Assembly (NCBI GenBank): GCA_027559495.1 | Contig: JAMXSV010000006.1 | Location: 434,001-498,000, forward strand | Length of the DNA: 64,000 nucleotides | Source: Aurifilum marmelostoma | Taxonomy: Eukaryota > Ascomycota > Sordariomycetes > Diaporthales > Cryphonectriaceae | Direction of reading: 5' to 3' | In this document: positions 1-11,539 of the stretch, one piece after another | Position numbering within the stretch: the first letter of the stretch is position 1 | How the letters are laid out: every line of letters starts with the position of its first letter | Notes under the pieces: model-generated | The model's input: only the letters and a program-made list of their open reading frames with translations | Database searches by the model: none | Told to the model about the DNA's origin: nothing | Position numbers and translations under genes: made by a program

Positions 1-3000
1 CAGTGCGTTCAGTACGCCCCTACTGTCATTCTTAGTACGCCTCTGCGGCACGGACTGTCGCCATGTCTTGATTGTATAGGCTGCCCGAGGTGCCGGAGTG
101 GGCCGCGACTAGAACTGACGGAGTGGGAAACGCCTGGGCGTGAGCTTAGATTGACAAATGCAGCCCTGCTTTGAGGTTCAGTCAGTTGGGCCTATCCGAC
201 TGCTGGATGAATATTTTGGGTTGACTGCTTAGGCATCACAAGATCCGGGGATTGGGTTATCCTGTCGTGCGGACCGAATTGAATGGGATGGAGAACATTG
301 GGAATCTCCGAACTGGCATATGAAGAGGCGGATGAGGAGGCCAAGGCCATGGCTGCAGCATCATAACTCACACATATGCACTCACATTGTATCTAATAGT
401 AATAATGAATGCAGCAAGGACAGCGGGAAGAGGTCCACCTCACAATCGCGTTTTGAGTCTGTCATCTGCCGTCATCAATGACGATAGGATCAACGTCTGC
501 ATGCATGATGCATCCTTTGATCGTCTTTGGCTCAGGAACAGACAGGTGCAAAAGACAGTCCCAAGATTCACTGTGCGACCGATCGGATCGATGCTTGGAC
601 GCCTAGATGGAGAGCTGTCGTGCTGTGGTACTAATGGTAAGTGGTAATATGGTACTGGCGCGCCCACGTCGACTGGAGTGCGATGCGGTGCGATGCAGTG
701 CAATGTGATGCGACCTTCCTGTCTGGTGACGATCGGGCTTGCGGCAGGAAGGGTCACCGATGGCGCGTGGCTGTACGTCAGTGGCAGGTTGCACGACGCC
801 AGGGCACGAGACCCGTGTGAACTGCTGTGGTCTGGAAGGTCGGCGACACGTAGTCGCACATACGATGCATGCATGTATGTACCCATTGTATGCACGCCGT
901 TGTTGTCATCTGCAAGGGCAGATAAGGCTGCAGCTGCTACGTGCGTGGGTGTGTGGGCTGGCGCAAAAAGAGTGTACTTCATTGACGCTGTAAGCCGCCT
1001 CGTTGCAACACACTTCGGCATGACCGATGTTTCGTGGAGCATGCAGCTGCTCACATCGATGATGATTGGGCCATCTGAACGGGTATGTGTGTACCCTTTT
1101 TCGTTCGTGTTTACTGATGGCGAGCGTCCTAGAGGAAGGCCTATTGCTTTGATGTTCAGGGTGGAGGGGATTGACCTTGGGTAAGAGAGACAGAAAGAGT
1201 TTGTGTAAGTGGTCTGTGACGAGAAGAATAGTGGGGGAAAGACAGGCTAGTGAGTGCTGTCCAGCACCTGAAGGCACACAGGCCAAGCGCTAGCTAGAAA
1301 ACCTTCCACGCCTAAGACTGTACTATGGTAGAAGGCACCTTCTGCGCAGGGACCGCCAGCTGCTCGACCCCGCGAGACCCTGAGATGGAGATGAGATCTG
1401 AGATGCCAACATCCTTCCTCGACGTGATAATCCACATCCTGAAGAGCTGAGGGGCTGAACGTGTCTGCCACGATCCAGGAATTCTTGCAGCTGTCACGCC
1501 TCGCCGCCATCATGCACGAGATGTCATGTAGGAACGTACACGTTGAGGTGCAGAAAGGGGAAGGGGGGGGGCGCAACGGAAGAAAGAGAGAGAAAAAAAA
1601 AGTTTGGCGAACAGGTGGATCGTAGAGACAGCACTAGTTTTCTAGTCCCGGGCAGGCCCGCCATCATGATCCTACCAACGTTGCCAAAGCAGGTGGGCTG
1701 GTGGGGTTTTGGGGGAGGGGGGGGAAAAAGAAGGTGAGGGAAGGAAGAAGGGGGTTCTCCGCAGATAGACAAACACTCGCCAAAATTTCTCTCTCGAACA
1801 CCGAAACTGCCTATCATCTCAGGTCTGGCCAGCACTCGACCACAAAGGACCGATAGGTATTTCCTTTTATACGACAGACAAATGTCCCGGCACACACACA
1901 CACCCCCATGATCTTCATACGATCGTCTCCAACGGACTTGGGATCAGGCAGCTTGGAGGAGCCGGCTCCGGCTGGGAACCCCCCCTCGCCCTTTCGAAAC
2001 GTGGCCCCGCCATCAGAGCCTTTGCCTCTAGAGGGCCCTGCCAGGAGCTCAATTGTGAACCCACACTGATCAAGACCAGCCAGGGCAGAGAGCTGGGGGA
2101 CCAGCGCTTACACCGACATTTGGAGAATTGATCTGCCCACTCAGGTCAGTCTGGAGTCTGGAGTTCTTGGAGCCGAAATCGCTCAGCTCAGAGTTGTCTC
2201 TTTGCACGTGTGGTCCACAAGACTGAGGTGCCTTGCGTTGTAGTGTCTGGCTAGCAAGGAGGTTGACGATGGCCGCACTGCAGGCCAGACAGACATACGC
2301 ACACGCTCTTTCCCTTCTGCACTGCCTGATGTTTGGTGACGAAATGCCCCGAGTGTGCTCTGTTACATCCAAGATGCATGTCAGCTTATGGGAGAACCTA
2401 CAACCTGCCTTAGCGGGCCTAGCTGGCGGCACTTAGAGCCCAGCTGCCCCGGGTTCCCACGAAATCCAGCCCTTCTAGAAGTTCTGGAAGATTTAGAAGC
2501 CCAAGAAGCTTGATCAAGGTTGAGCCACTTGCTGGCGTCCCTCATGGGTCCCTGCATGTGGCCAGGCCAGCGCGCGCGCCGAGCTCCTTGGGGCTGGCCC
2601 TTAACCGCCCCCTCTGCAGCTCATCCCCCATCCAACGATGAGCCAGCAGCTGCTTCCGAGCGAGGACGTGGGATGTGGAGCGGGCGTGAGGCCATATCTT
2701 GGTACAGCAAGGCAGGCGGAGTGCATGTTGCACGCAGCTGTGTCTGGACAAGCTGCGAGGGGGGAAGAAAAAGAAAAAAGAAAAAAGAAAAAAAGAAAAA
2801 GAGAGGGATGCGCTCTGGGCCACACACCACAGTGTGTGCCACCAAGCAGACGCCAGCGAAGGTCAGGGCGCACCCACATTTTGTCTCCAGCGCATCAGAG
2901 CCAGGCAGGGCAGAATGACCCAGACACCGCACATCACACACCAAATCACGTTTACAAATGTGACCTAGCTTCGACGTTCTTTCTCTTGCCCATGTTCTGA

Positions 3001-3380
3001 CACGACTTGCAAGCTGGCTCCGTCTTCCCTTTTCCCTCTTCCTCGCGCATGTACTACCCACGTCACGTCCTCGAGCGCCGCCCCTAGATCTCGCACTCCT
3101 CGCACGAGCGGCAGAGTCTCAACACGCCTCTGTTGGGCCCCTTCCCCGACCTGGTACACCCTGACCGTCGGGCGGGTGCTGTTTGTTTTCTCAGCCTTGG
3201 ACAGGTTCCGATCCCACGGTTCCGGATCCAATTCCCTGACCGCTTCTGAGACACGACGCCACTCGCGCAGTAGATCTCCATCAGCTACCGGAGATCGCCC
3301 TCTTTGGCTCCGTGGGACCATCTGGTCGGTGCATCTCTTTCGAGCTCTCGCATTTATCTCAAGAGGGAGTACCGGAGAGA

Positions 3381-3416
3381 GCACACACACATACACACGC
3401 ACACATGCACACACAA
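3381..3416. repeat. CA-rich microsatellite
   Basis: An imperfect (CA)n tract interrupted by ATA, CG and TG steps. It is non-coding and lies in the long region upstream of the gene at 5131. Confidence 0.85.
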
Positions 3417-3986
3417 ACCTGGTGCTACTGACCCGAGGTTTCACCAACACCTTCGACAACGGCCACGCTGCAGCAGAGCCACGCGCGCGTGCACCCCACA
3501 GCTCACAGGAGATCTGATCGTACCTTGATAAGCTGTGTCCAGCAGCAGAAGCAAGCCTTGGGAACCTGCATCTGGAGAGCACGCTTCCAGCCGCCGCCCG
3601 CCAGGCATCACCATCACACAGAGCTGCATACGGCCTGATTGGTTTCATGCAGTCAGCAGCTTTTCTTCGTCTCTCTTGCCTGTTCAGCCGCTCGGACCAC
3701 CAGACAAAGAGAGAAACCGATTACCCAGCTATTTGGTAATAGCATTGACGCCGCTAGACAATCCAGCAGCGACATCTGGTTTTTTTTCTTCCTTTTCTTT
3801 ATCGTCATCCTATTGGCATCAATTGCTAGATCGTCCGGGGAGGGCAGCCGACCCCAGTCTAGTCTGAACCCGAGCCCCACGCGCCTCTAGAACCGACAAG
3901 ACGATAGGCATCAACTTTCCCATCCTCAACCCTCCAGGAGAGACATTCAGTCAAGCTCTTCACAGCACTAAAAGAGCCCAAGTTCT

Positions 3987-4026
3987 CAGCTACCAGGCGG
4001 GACCTATTATCCAGCTACCAGGCGGG
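3987..4026. repeat. 15-nt direct repeat in leader region
   Basis: CAGCTACCAGGCGGG occurs at 3987-4001 and again at 4012-4026, start to start 25 bp. Both copies lie about 1.1 kb before the start codon of the CNB/F-box gene, in its probable promoter or 5' leader. Function unknown. Confidence 0.8.
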
Positions 4027-4585
4027 CCCTTTGTGTTTCATCTCTAGGGCTGTCCGGCCTCGTCATAGCGTATCACTGCACCAACCTTACCGACCTACCT
4101 TCCAGCACCAGCACCCACCTGGTCGTTCTCCATCCCGACCCTCCGACAACCGCGCGAACAAACCCCTCCTCATTGACACAACAGCACTTCGGGCGCCAGA
4201 CGCTCTTCCCCTTGCACACACGCGCGCTACAACGCCTCACAGACGCCCCGTCTATTCTGTCATACATTCCTCTTGATCAGGGTGACTCCCTGATCGATAT
4301 TGGCCACAAAAGCCGCGCCATTCTGTCTTGGAGCGACCAACTACCTATCTAGCTCCTGTAGGCCAGAAGCAGCAGATAGCCGGGCCTGAAGCTCCCGTCC
4401 TCTCAGGCCGGCACCTCTCTGTACGTTTGAACCTACCTCCAGGTCTAGCTCTTGTCAGCTTTTGAGTTGGGGGGACTCATTGGGCGACGAATTGAAGGCT
4501 GACTTGACCATGTTCTTGTCGTAGGCTTACTGCGACCTCTGCTTGCATAGGAAGGCTCTCGCAGGGACCCTCCTCAGGCCTGTGT

Positions 4586-4596
4586 CCCCCCCCCCC
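4586..4596. repeat. C11 homopolymer
   Basis: Eleven consecutive C followed directly by GGGG, in the leader region. It is one of the set of long G/C mononucleotide runs in this window. Confidence 0.9.
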
Positions 4597-4894
4597 GGGG
4601 ACCTCTAAGGGCCGCCTGCGAATTTGTCTCCGAACCCCTCCTCCTTGACGGCTCCTTACCGACGTTTCACAGCGCAGGCCGTCTGCTTTCGAATTTACCT
4701 GCGGCCGAGACTATACAATTGGAACTCCTGACGGCCAGTTCTGTTAGGCACGTGGTCTCCTAGGACAGTGTCAAGGCCGTCGAGCCCTGAAAGCCCCTCG
4801 TTCGTCGGATCGTCGATTGAAACCCAAGTCCACCGTACCAAGCCTTCTGGCGACACCCATGACTATCTTGAATCATAATTGACTCCGACAAGGC

Positions 4895-5140
4895 ATGGTC
4901 AGTGTCTACGCATGGCGATTTGATACAGAAAGCAAAAGTTCAACACGCATCAGAATTGAGGAAGGACGTTGCATCTCTCGAGAAGCAACGGCGGACAATC
5001 TACAAGGGCTGCTGCTTCAGAGGGGTTGGTGTAACCCTGCCCAATACCTTGTCAAGAGCGGCGAGAATCCCTTATCACGTCGATCGCGTCCTGGTGTGAG
5101 CACTGAGAAGGAGCAAGGCCCGCCGCATCCATGGCCATGA
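4895..5140 (+). promoter_or_regulatory. Possible overlapping upstream ORF
   Basis: An ATG at 4895 opens an 81-codon frame that ends at 5140, past the main ATG at 5131 and in a different frame. A second upstream ATG at 4902 opens 65 codons ending at 5099. If the leader is unspliced and transcription starts upstream of 4895, scanning ribosomes would meet these before the main start. An intron in the leader or a start site downstream of 4902 would remove them. The peptides show no recognisable family. Confidence 0.35.
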
Positions 5141-8100
5141 AGCGGAATCGAGTCCCGACCCCTCCGCCGTCGCCCTATCGGGCGCTGGCACATCACCATG
5201 CGCAATACCAGGCAAATGGCCAGCCTCTACCGGAGTCCGTGTCCTCGTTGATTCGGTCTTTCAATGTCGAGACCAATCCCGCCCGGCCAATACGGCCATC
5301 ACCCCTTGCGGCGAGTACGATACCTGACATGCCACTAGACCTTGTCGACCGGATACGATCCTTTCCGCTGTTCATGTCCGCCCCCGACGAGTTTCTTGCT
5401 GCCGTCGGCAGACACCTCAGGCCGCAGGTTCATGCCGCCCACGACGTGATCTTGACAGAAGGAGACAATGCCCTGGCAATGTACTGGCTGGTGCGCGGCG
5501 TTGTGGCCGTCACTTCCCGAGACGGCGAGGCGGTCTATGCAGAGCTCAAGCCTGGCGCGTTCTTCGGCGAGATAGGCGTGCTCATGAAGATGCCCCGCAC
5601 AGCCACCATCGTCGCACGAACGAAATGCTTGCTGGTGGTCCTGAAGAAGGAAGACCTTAATGTGGAGCTACCCAGGTTCCCCGACATGGAGAAAGCGATC
5701 CTTCAAGAAGCCCAGGAACGGCTCGCGATCCTGAAAAAGAAACAGCAGGAAAGAGGGGCGAGGAGTGCTGACAAGAGCGGTACTGTGGCACGGGAGGCAG
5801 CTCCAGGCCAGGTCACCACCGGTGACGCGGGCGCCATCAGGGAGGGCACCGTTGTTAATTCGAAGAAGAGGAAATCACCGAGCCCTGGCGTCATCGAGGA
5901 CCCGGCTGTGGGAGGGAGCGCCCTGGGAAGCGGCTTCATCAACGTTCGGACTACGCTGAAGGAGCTGTCGCTGTTCTCTGAGCTTCCGTCCGACATTCTT
6001 CACTTCCTTGGGCTGAGCGCGCACCCTGTCTCTTATCCGCCCTTCACCGACATTGTGCGCCAGGGTAGCCCTGGCAGTGAGATCTATTTCATTGTACGAG
6101 GAGAATGTGAGGTTGTCCGAGAGACACCCAAGGGTGAGAGCATCAAGAGGTCAACAAGATCGTCTATGGTGCGCCCTCGCCTGAAGGCCGGCCAGTATTT
6201 TGGTGAGGTTGCCAGCCTAGGGCTCGCCTCGGCGCGCACGGCTACCGTAAGAACGGTCACGTCCGTCGAATGCCTCATGATTGCAGGACCCGCGCTTGAA
6301 GAGCTTTGGAAGAGGTGTCCTCCAGGGGTGCGTTCTCAGGTGGAGGAGACGGCCCGGAAGCGATATGAGACCCAGCCCAAGGATGACGTCGAGATGAAGG
6401 ATGCGGATGGGTCCGAGGCTTCAGACACAGATTCGGAGCTCTCGAAACTCCCACAGGTCACGTTTACGGTGCCCGCGAAAGCGAGCTCACCTGTGGCCGA
6501 TGAGACGACAGGGACCAGGTCACATACAGATCCGGACCCTTTCTTGAGTGTGGATATGGAGAACTTAAGAAATCGACGGCGAAACTCCCTAGCGCCCCCG
6601 GTACCTACCGTACCTGCCGTGCCGACTACGCCTACACCCCCCGAGTCCCCATCATCCCCTGGAACGAACGGTCTCAAGACCTCACAGACTTTTGAGAGCA
6701 GCCCACTCAAGCTTTATTCATTCTCCACTCCAAACACGCCGCCCGAGAATGATGATCAGCCCCAGTTCAAGAAGCAGAGGACATTGTCTCTCAGACCGGC
6801 TTCGCTGCAGAATATGCAGACCCCAGCTCTGCCTGATGATGTCCTGGTCATGGTGTTCGAGCACCTAAACATCGTGGAGCTGCTGCGAGCCAGACGGGTA
6901 TGCTCACACTGGCGGCGGCTTCTGACGACCTCAGAGAAGCTCTGTAAACAAGTCGACCTGTCCACTTTTAACCGCCATGTCACCGACTGGGCTCTGGCCA
7001 ATGTCATTGGGCCCTTTCTCGGCTCTCGCCCGACAATGGTTGACATATCAAACTGTTTTCACGTCACGGATGACGGCTTTCAGGCATTCTATAAGCTTTG
7101 CGGCAAGAACATCAAGTCATGGCGTATGAGGTCGGTATGGGATGTCAGCGCCAGTCAGATCCTCGAGATGAGCGAGAACTCCAAGGAGCTGGAGGAAGTT
7201 GACTGGAGCAATTGTCGCAAGGTTGGCGATAATCTGCTTGCTCGAGTCGTGGGCTGGGTGGTCCCAGAGCCACCACCCGAGCGCAAGCAGGTCGTCATCG
7301 CCAGCTCTGGCGCTCCTGGCAAGGGCAGGAACATGAGAATGCCAGCTATGCAATGGCACCAAGCCGTGCAGCCCAACACCCCTCCGCCTGGGACCATCAT
7401 TGGCTGCCCCAAGCTCAAGCATCTCAACCTTTCCTACTGTAAGCACATCACCGACCGGTCGATGGTCCACATCGCCGCACACGCCTCCTCCCGCATCCAA
7501 AGCTTGTCTCTCACACGCTGTACCTCCATTTCCGATGCGGGCTTTCAATCTTGGGCACCATTCCGCTTCCCGCACCTGACACGACTCTGCCTCGCCGACT
7601 GCACTTACCTGTCCGACAACGCTATTGTCGCGCTTGTCAACTCGGCCAAGCAGCTCACCCATCTCGACCTGTCTTTCTGTTGCGCGCTCTCAGATACCGC
7701 GACAGAGGTTGTTGCTCTCGGTCTCCCCCAGCTCCGTGAACTGCGCCTGGCTTTCTGTGGTTCCGCCGTGAGCGATGCCTCGTTGGGCTGCATTGCTCTC
7801 CACCTCAACGAACTCCGTGGGCTATCGGTGCGGGGATGCGTGCGTGTTACAGGCGTAGGCATTGACAATGTTCTTGAAGGGTGTGGCCGTCTCGAATGGG
7901 TCGACGTGTCGCAGTGCAAGAACCTTGGGCCATGGCTTGCAAGCGGCGGTGTTGTGCGGTGGGGCTTTGATGAGCGAGGTCCTGGGCGCTGGCTGCCTAT
8001 GAGCATCACCCGCGGTACATCATTCTCCTCTACCCAGAGGACTGTGGACCCGGCGCTGCTGATGAACAACCACATGAACCTGCCCCGACCTCAGACCCCT

Positions 8101-8358
8101 ATCAACGGCAGCAGTACGAACGGAAACAGCGTGACGAGTCCTGATGATAGCGCTTCAGAGACGGGCGGGTTGGCGCCGAGTCCGTTTGGTAACTCTGGCG
8201 GCGGAGGGGGCTTAGGCATGGCATTTGGTGGAGCTGCTGCTGGCGGGATGGGGCCGATGATGAAGCCTGTCGTCCCGCCGCGAGGGATGATGAATAGGAG
8301 GCAGAGGAAGCCCGTGAGATTTATCGTCGAAAAGGGCGCAAATGGGCTGAGGTGACTC
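5131..8358 (+). CDS. Double cyclic-nucleotide-binding / F-box / LRR protein
   Basis: An intronless 1074-residue protein; the last sense codon ends at 8355 and TGA follows at 8356-8358. Residues about 67-180 form a cyclic-nucleotide-binding fold with phosphate-binding cassette FFGEIGVLMKMPRTATI. A second copy lies at about 275-400 with cassette YFGEVASLGLASARTATV. Both keep the Glu and Arg that contact the cyclic phosphate in PKA regulatory subunits. Residues about 565-605 are an F-box (ALPDDVLVMVFEHLN, then WRRL), followed by leucine-rich repeats of the AMN1/F-box type to about 940. The tail is Gly-rich and ends basic. F-box proteins recruit substrates to SCF ubiquitin ligases, with LRRs usually the substrate-binding part. 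Cyclic-nucleotide control of that role is inference. The start at 5131 has a good context, with a second in-frame ATG at 5137. The linker between CNB2 and the F-box is Pro/Ser-rich. Confidence 0.9.
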
Positions 8359-10110
8359 TTACCCTCCTACTTTCTTCCCTTTTCCCTTTTCCTTTCCTTC
8401 TTTCTTGAAAAATCATGTCTTCTCCGGCGACACCAACATCGGCAATTACCGCCATGTATGTCACCGTACGGCAATGCACGGCTGGGCGCTTGGGGACGAA
8501 CAAATTCTTGAATTCAACAAGACGAGCATCACCAGCATCACCAAAACAGTGCTGGCATAATCAGCACACGATCTTTACGCTACAGCTCATTCAACGAACA
8601 AGCATATGTGCATAGGCGAGCATATCAACGATGGACGGTCGATTGTTTTTTTTTTTTTTGTCTCCTTCATTTGGGATGGCAATTGCTTGCACTTTTTTGG
8701 TAGGGCGGCGGCTTCTTCTCTGAGCATTTGGCGTTTATGGATCTGGGACTTTTCGAGACAATCTTCAATGAAGCAACTTCTTGCTTGGACGCTAAACTGC
8801 ATACGCATTACCCGGAGCCCTTCGACGGAGCGGTGTTTCTGTTTGGGGTGCATTGCTAAATTGGATAAGGCACAATTAGTAGACGAATATTTAGATTTTT
8901 GCTCCCAAACAAAAAATAAGGTCCTATGTATTTTCGCTTCTCGTTCATATGCTCCTGATATTCTATGCTAACATCTTAACAACGACCTACCTGGACGTTG
9001 CGAGGACAAGAAGTCATCGGATAAGAGCACACGTCCGAAGAGTCCCCGGCCTTCATGTGCTGGTACTATTATACATAGTATGCAATTAGGCTGATTGCGC
9101 GACCTTGCTTGAGATGGCCTACAAGGTTGATCGTCCGAGAGAGGTTCCTCGAGAGATGCGATCGACACCACTATCGGGGATCGACACGCTGAGGTTTTTC
9201 GCTGGTAGCGCCCGCGCACGCAACGGCAGGGTTCGGTCAGCTTGCCAGGCTGAGCTTAGGACGACCGAGTAATGTCCTGCCTCTCCTATCCACTAGGAAG
9301 ACGACCCCAGGGACGCGTCACGGGGATCTGCATGGCGTTCAGCCGCCCTTTCTTCTAGGGGTTTTGCCAAGGACCCTTGCCCGAGATTCTGCACGAGGTT
9401 GTGTCGGCCGGGAGATTGAGTTCATGATGAATCGGCACCGCTGCTCTGGCTGCGGAAAGCACTTGGGCGGGCAAATATGGCAGCGTAGAAGCCCTCAGTA
9501 TTGAACATGGCTTCAAAGGCAGCATTGAAATGGGAATATACAGTTTATTTCTATTGCCAAATATCCACCATGTTGAAGATTGGGCCCCCAGAGGCACAAA
9601 TCGCAGTGGGGAGAAATATTGACAAATCTGGGGAGAAAAAAAAAAAAAATTCTCCTTCCTTCCGTCCATCGTGGGAGGCTCGGTCGATGGGAATCTTTGG
9701 GGGGTATCAAGTTTTGTCTTTCGATACACGAGAAAGAGAGGAAAATCCCCTCTGCCCCCGTGCATCAAAACGCCCGCCGCTCTTTCTTGCTCTTCCTCTT
9801 GCCACTCCTATCCAAATCGCCTCATCCCTTTCTCGTCCTCTTCACTCCTCTTTTCCTCCAGCATCCCTCACAACCGCCATTCCACACGTGCTATTACCAG
9901 GAGCAAAGATCCAGGGTAGCCCAATCCTCTTTCAAAACGCCGCGCTAATGCCAAAGCACACACACATCCCCTCTCACCTGATGATGATTAAATGGCGGGG
10001 AGACGTAAAGCGAAATTAATTATTACAGACATGGCAAAGTTGATTTACGACACAACCGTGACAACGGTGGTGACGACAACAACCTGCTGTCCGTCGGCTC
10101 CGCCATCTAG
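8359..10110. other. Intergenic region between convergent genes
   Basis: 3' flanks of the CNB/F-box gene and of the protease gene. It contains a T run near 8646-8659, an A13 run near 9637-9649 and pyrimidine-rich stretches. No coding region or RNA gene recognised. Confidence 0.6.
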
Positions 10111-11539
10111 TCATAGGTCCTTGCTGGCCCAGCCGATCTGGGGGCTGTCGCCGCCCTCGAAGACGACGAAGGCGGCCTTGAGGGCGACGTCGCCAAAGAT
10201 GGCGAAGCCAATGTCGCTGTCGTCCTGGAGGCCGCCGAAGCAGGTGGTGTTGGCGCTGTCGAGGGGCGAGTAGTTGATGTAGGAGCCAGGGATGGTGATG
10301 GTGCCGGTGTTGATGCCGAGGGTGAAGTCGGGCAGGGACGAGGTGCACGGGAAGGTGTAGCCGCCCTGGGTGCTGTCGTAGGAGGCGCCGACGACCTGGG
10401 CGTAGTAGGCCACGACGATCTCGGTGGGCAGCATGAGGAGGGTGGTGCCGGTGTCGGCGATGCCCTTGATGCTGGTGGCGACGAAGGGGGCGTCGCCGAT
10501 CTGGAAGCCTGAGGAGGAGAACATCCAGTAGCCCTGGGTGTCGTCGACGGGGGTGTAGTGGATGTCACCAGTGTACGACGAGTTGTCGATAAACCCAAAG
10601 TTGTAAGTGCCAGCTAAAAATATTCACGTTAGCAGAAATTCATACCAAAAACAAAACAGAAAAAAAAAAAGAAGGAAAAAAAAAACTCAAGAACTTACGC
10701 TCGCCAGCCTTCAGGTCAGCAGTGAAGACGAAGGAATCCAGGTCGCTCTCGGCCTTATCAAAGAAGGTCTTCTGCTGGGTAGGGCTGACGGTGTTGAGGT
10801 TGCTGAAACCCAGTCCCAACAGACCATCAATGTCGGTATCGGCAGTGAACTCGCTCGAGACCTCGGTGGCCGTCTCGACCGCCATGTTGGTCACGGCAAG
10901 CCCACCAATGGACACGACATCGTAGTAGACGTCGCCCTTGGAGGAGGAGCCATCACCGTAGCTGATGCTCCAGGTCAGGCCGGACTGCTTGGTGCTGGTG
11001 CTGGAGGCATTGGGGTTGTAGACGGCCTGGCCGTTGACCTCGCCCGAGGGGGTCTCGGACGAGTAGACCCAGAGGTCGGACGAGCCCGTGTCGAAGTCGA
11101 GGTTGAGTGTCTGGGCAGGGGTGCCGATCTGCACGGGCGTGAGGTACTCGACGTCGTACTCCTCGGGTGTGGTAGCGGCGGTGCCCGTGGCGCGCTTCTT
11201 GCCGTCCAGGCTCAGGCCGTCGAGGCCCAGGGCGTCCAGGCCCGCTGCCAGGTTGGTGCGGATGCGCGACACGGCGTCTGTCAGCTCCGTGGGCATCACC
11301 GCGTTGAACTTGAGGTACGCCTTCTCCACGGCCAGGGCGCCCACCCGCTGGTGAGTGCTGTGCTTGGCGTTGCGCACCTGCTTGAGCGAGACCACGCCCA
11401 TAGGGTTGCTGATGTCCCGGGCCTGGCTGCCGCTCGTCACGGGGGCGTGCTGCCGGAGGCCGGTGGGCACGGCGGCGGCCAGGTCGGAGGCGGCCAGGAG
11501 GCCCACCAGAAAGGTGCCAAAGGAGTTTGTGTATTGCAT
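10111..11539 (-). CDS. Secreted aspartic protease (endothiapepsin-like, family A1)
   Basis: Two exons, 11539-10699 and 10613-10111, joined across an 85-nt intron (GTAAGT donor, TTTTTAG acceptor) to give 447 residues. The N-terminus is a hydrophobic signal peptide (about residues 1-23), then a propeptide ending near a KKR dibasic site at 114-116. The mature part carries both catalytic aspartates of pepsin-type enzymes: DTGSSDLW at 150-157 and DTGTTLL at 334-340. The splice restores the conserved PGTYNFGFID segment, which supports the intron. Family members are extracellular acid endopeptidases used for protein scavenging. It ends with ASKDL and a TGA at 10113-10111. The gene is intact and GC-rich in its third codon positions. 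Confidence 0.95.

Larger units (their letters stand above)
1..5130. other. Gene-poor upstream region and leader of the CNB/F-box gene
   Basis: I find no convincing gene here. Open frames of up to about 200 codons exist on both strands, but none shows a recognisable domain or plausible exon structure. Visible content: G runs at 1563-1571 and 1717-1724, an A-rich GAAAAA tract near 2762-2803, a CA-rich microsatellite at 3381-3416, a 15-nt direct repeat at 3987/4012, and a C11-G4 run at 4586-4600. Pyrimidine-rich sequence from about 3600 onward is typical of a long fungal promoter plus 5' leader feeding the gene at 5131. Confidence 0.6.

Noticed and set aside
2965..3648. 227-codon minus-strand frame
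   Set aside because: It crosses a CA microsatellite and has cysteine/valine runs derived from it; no family features.
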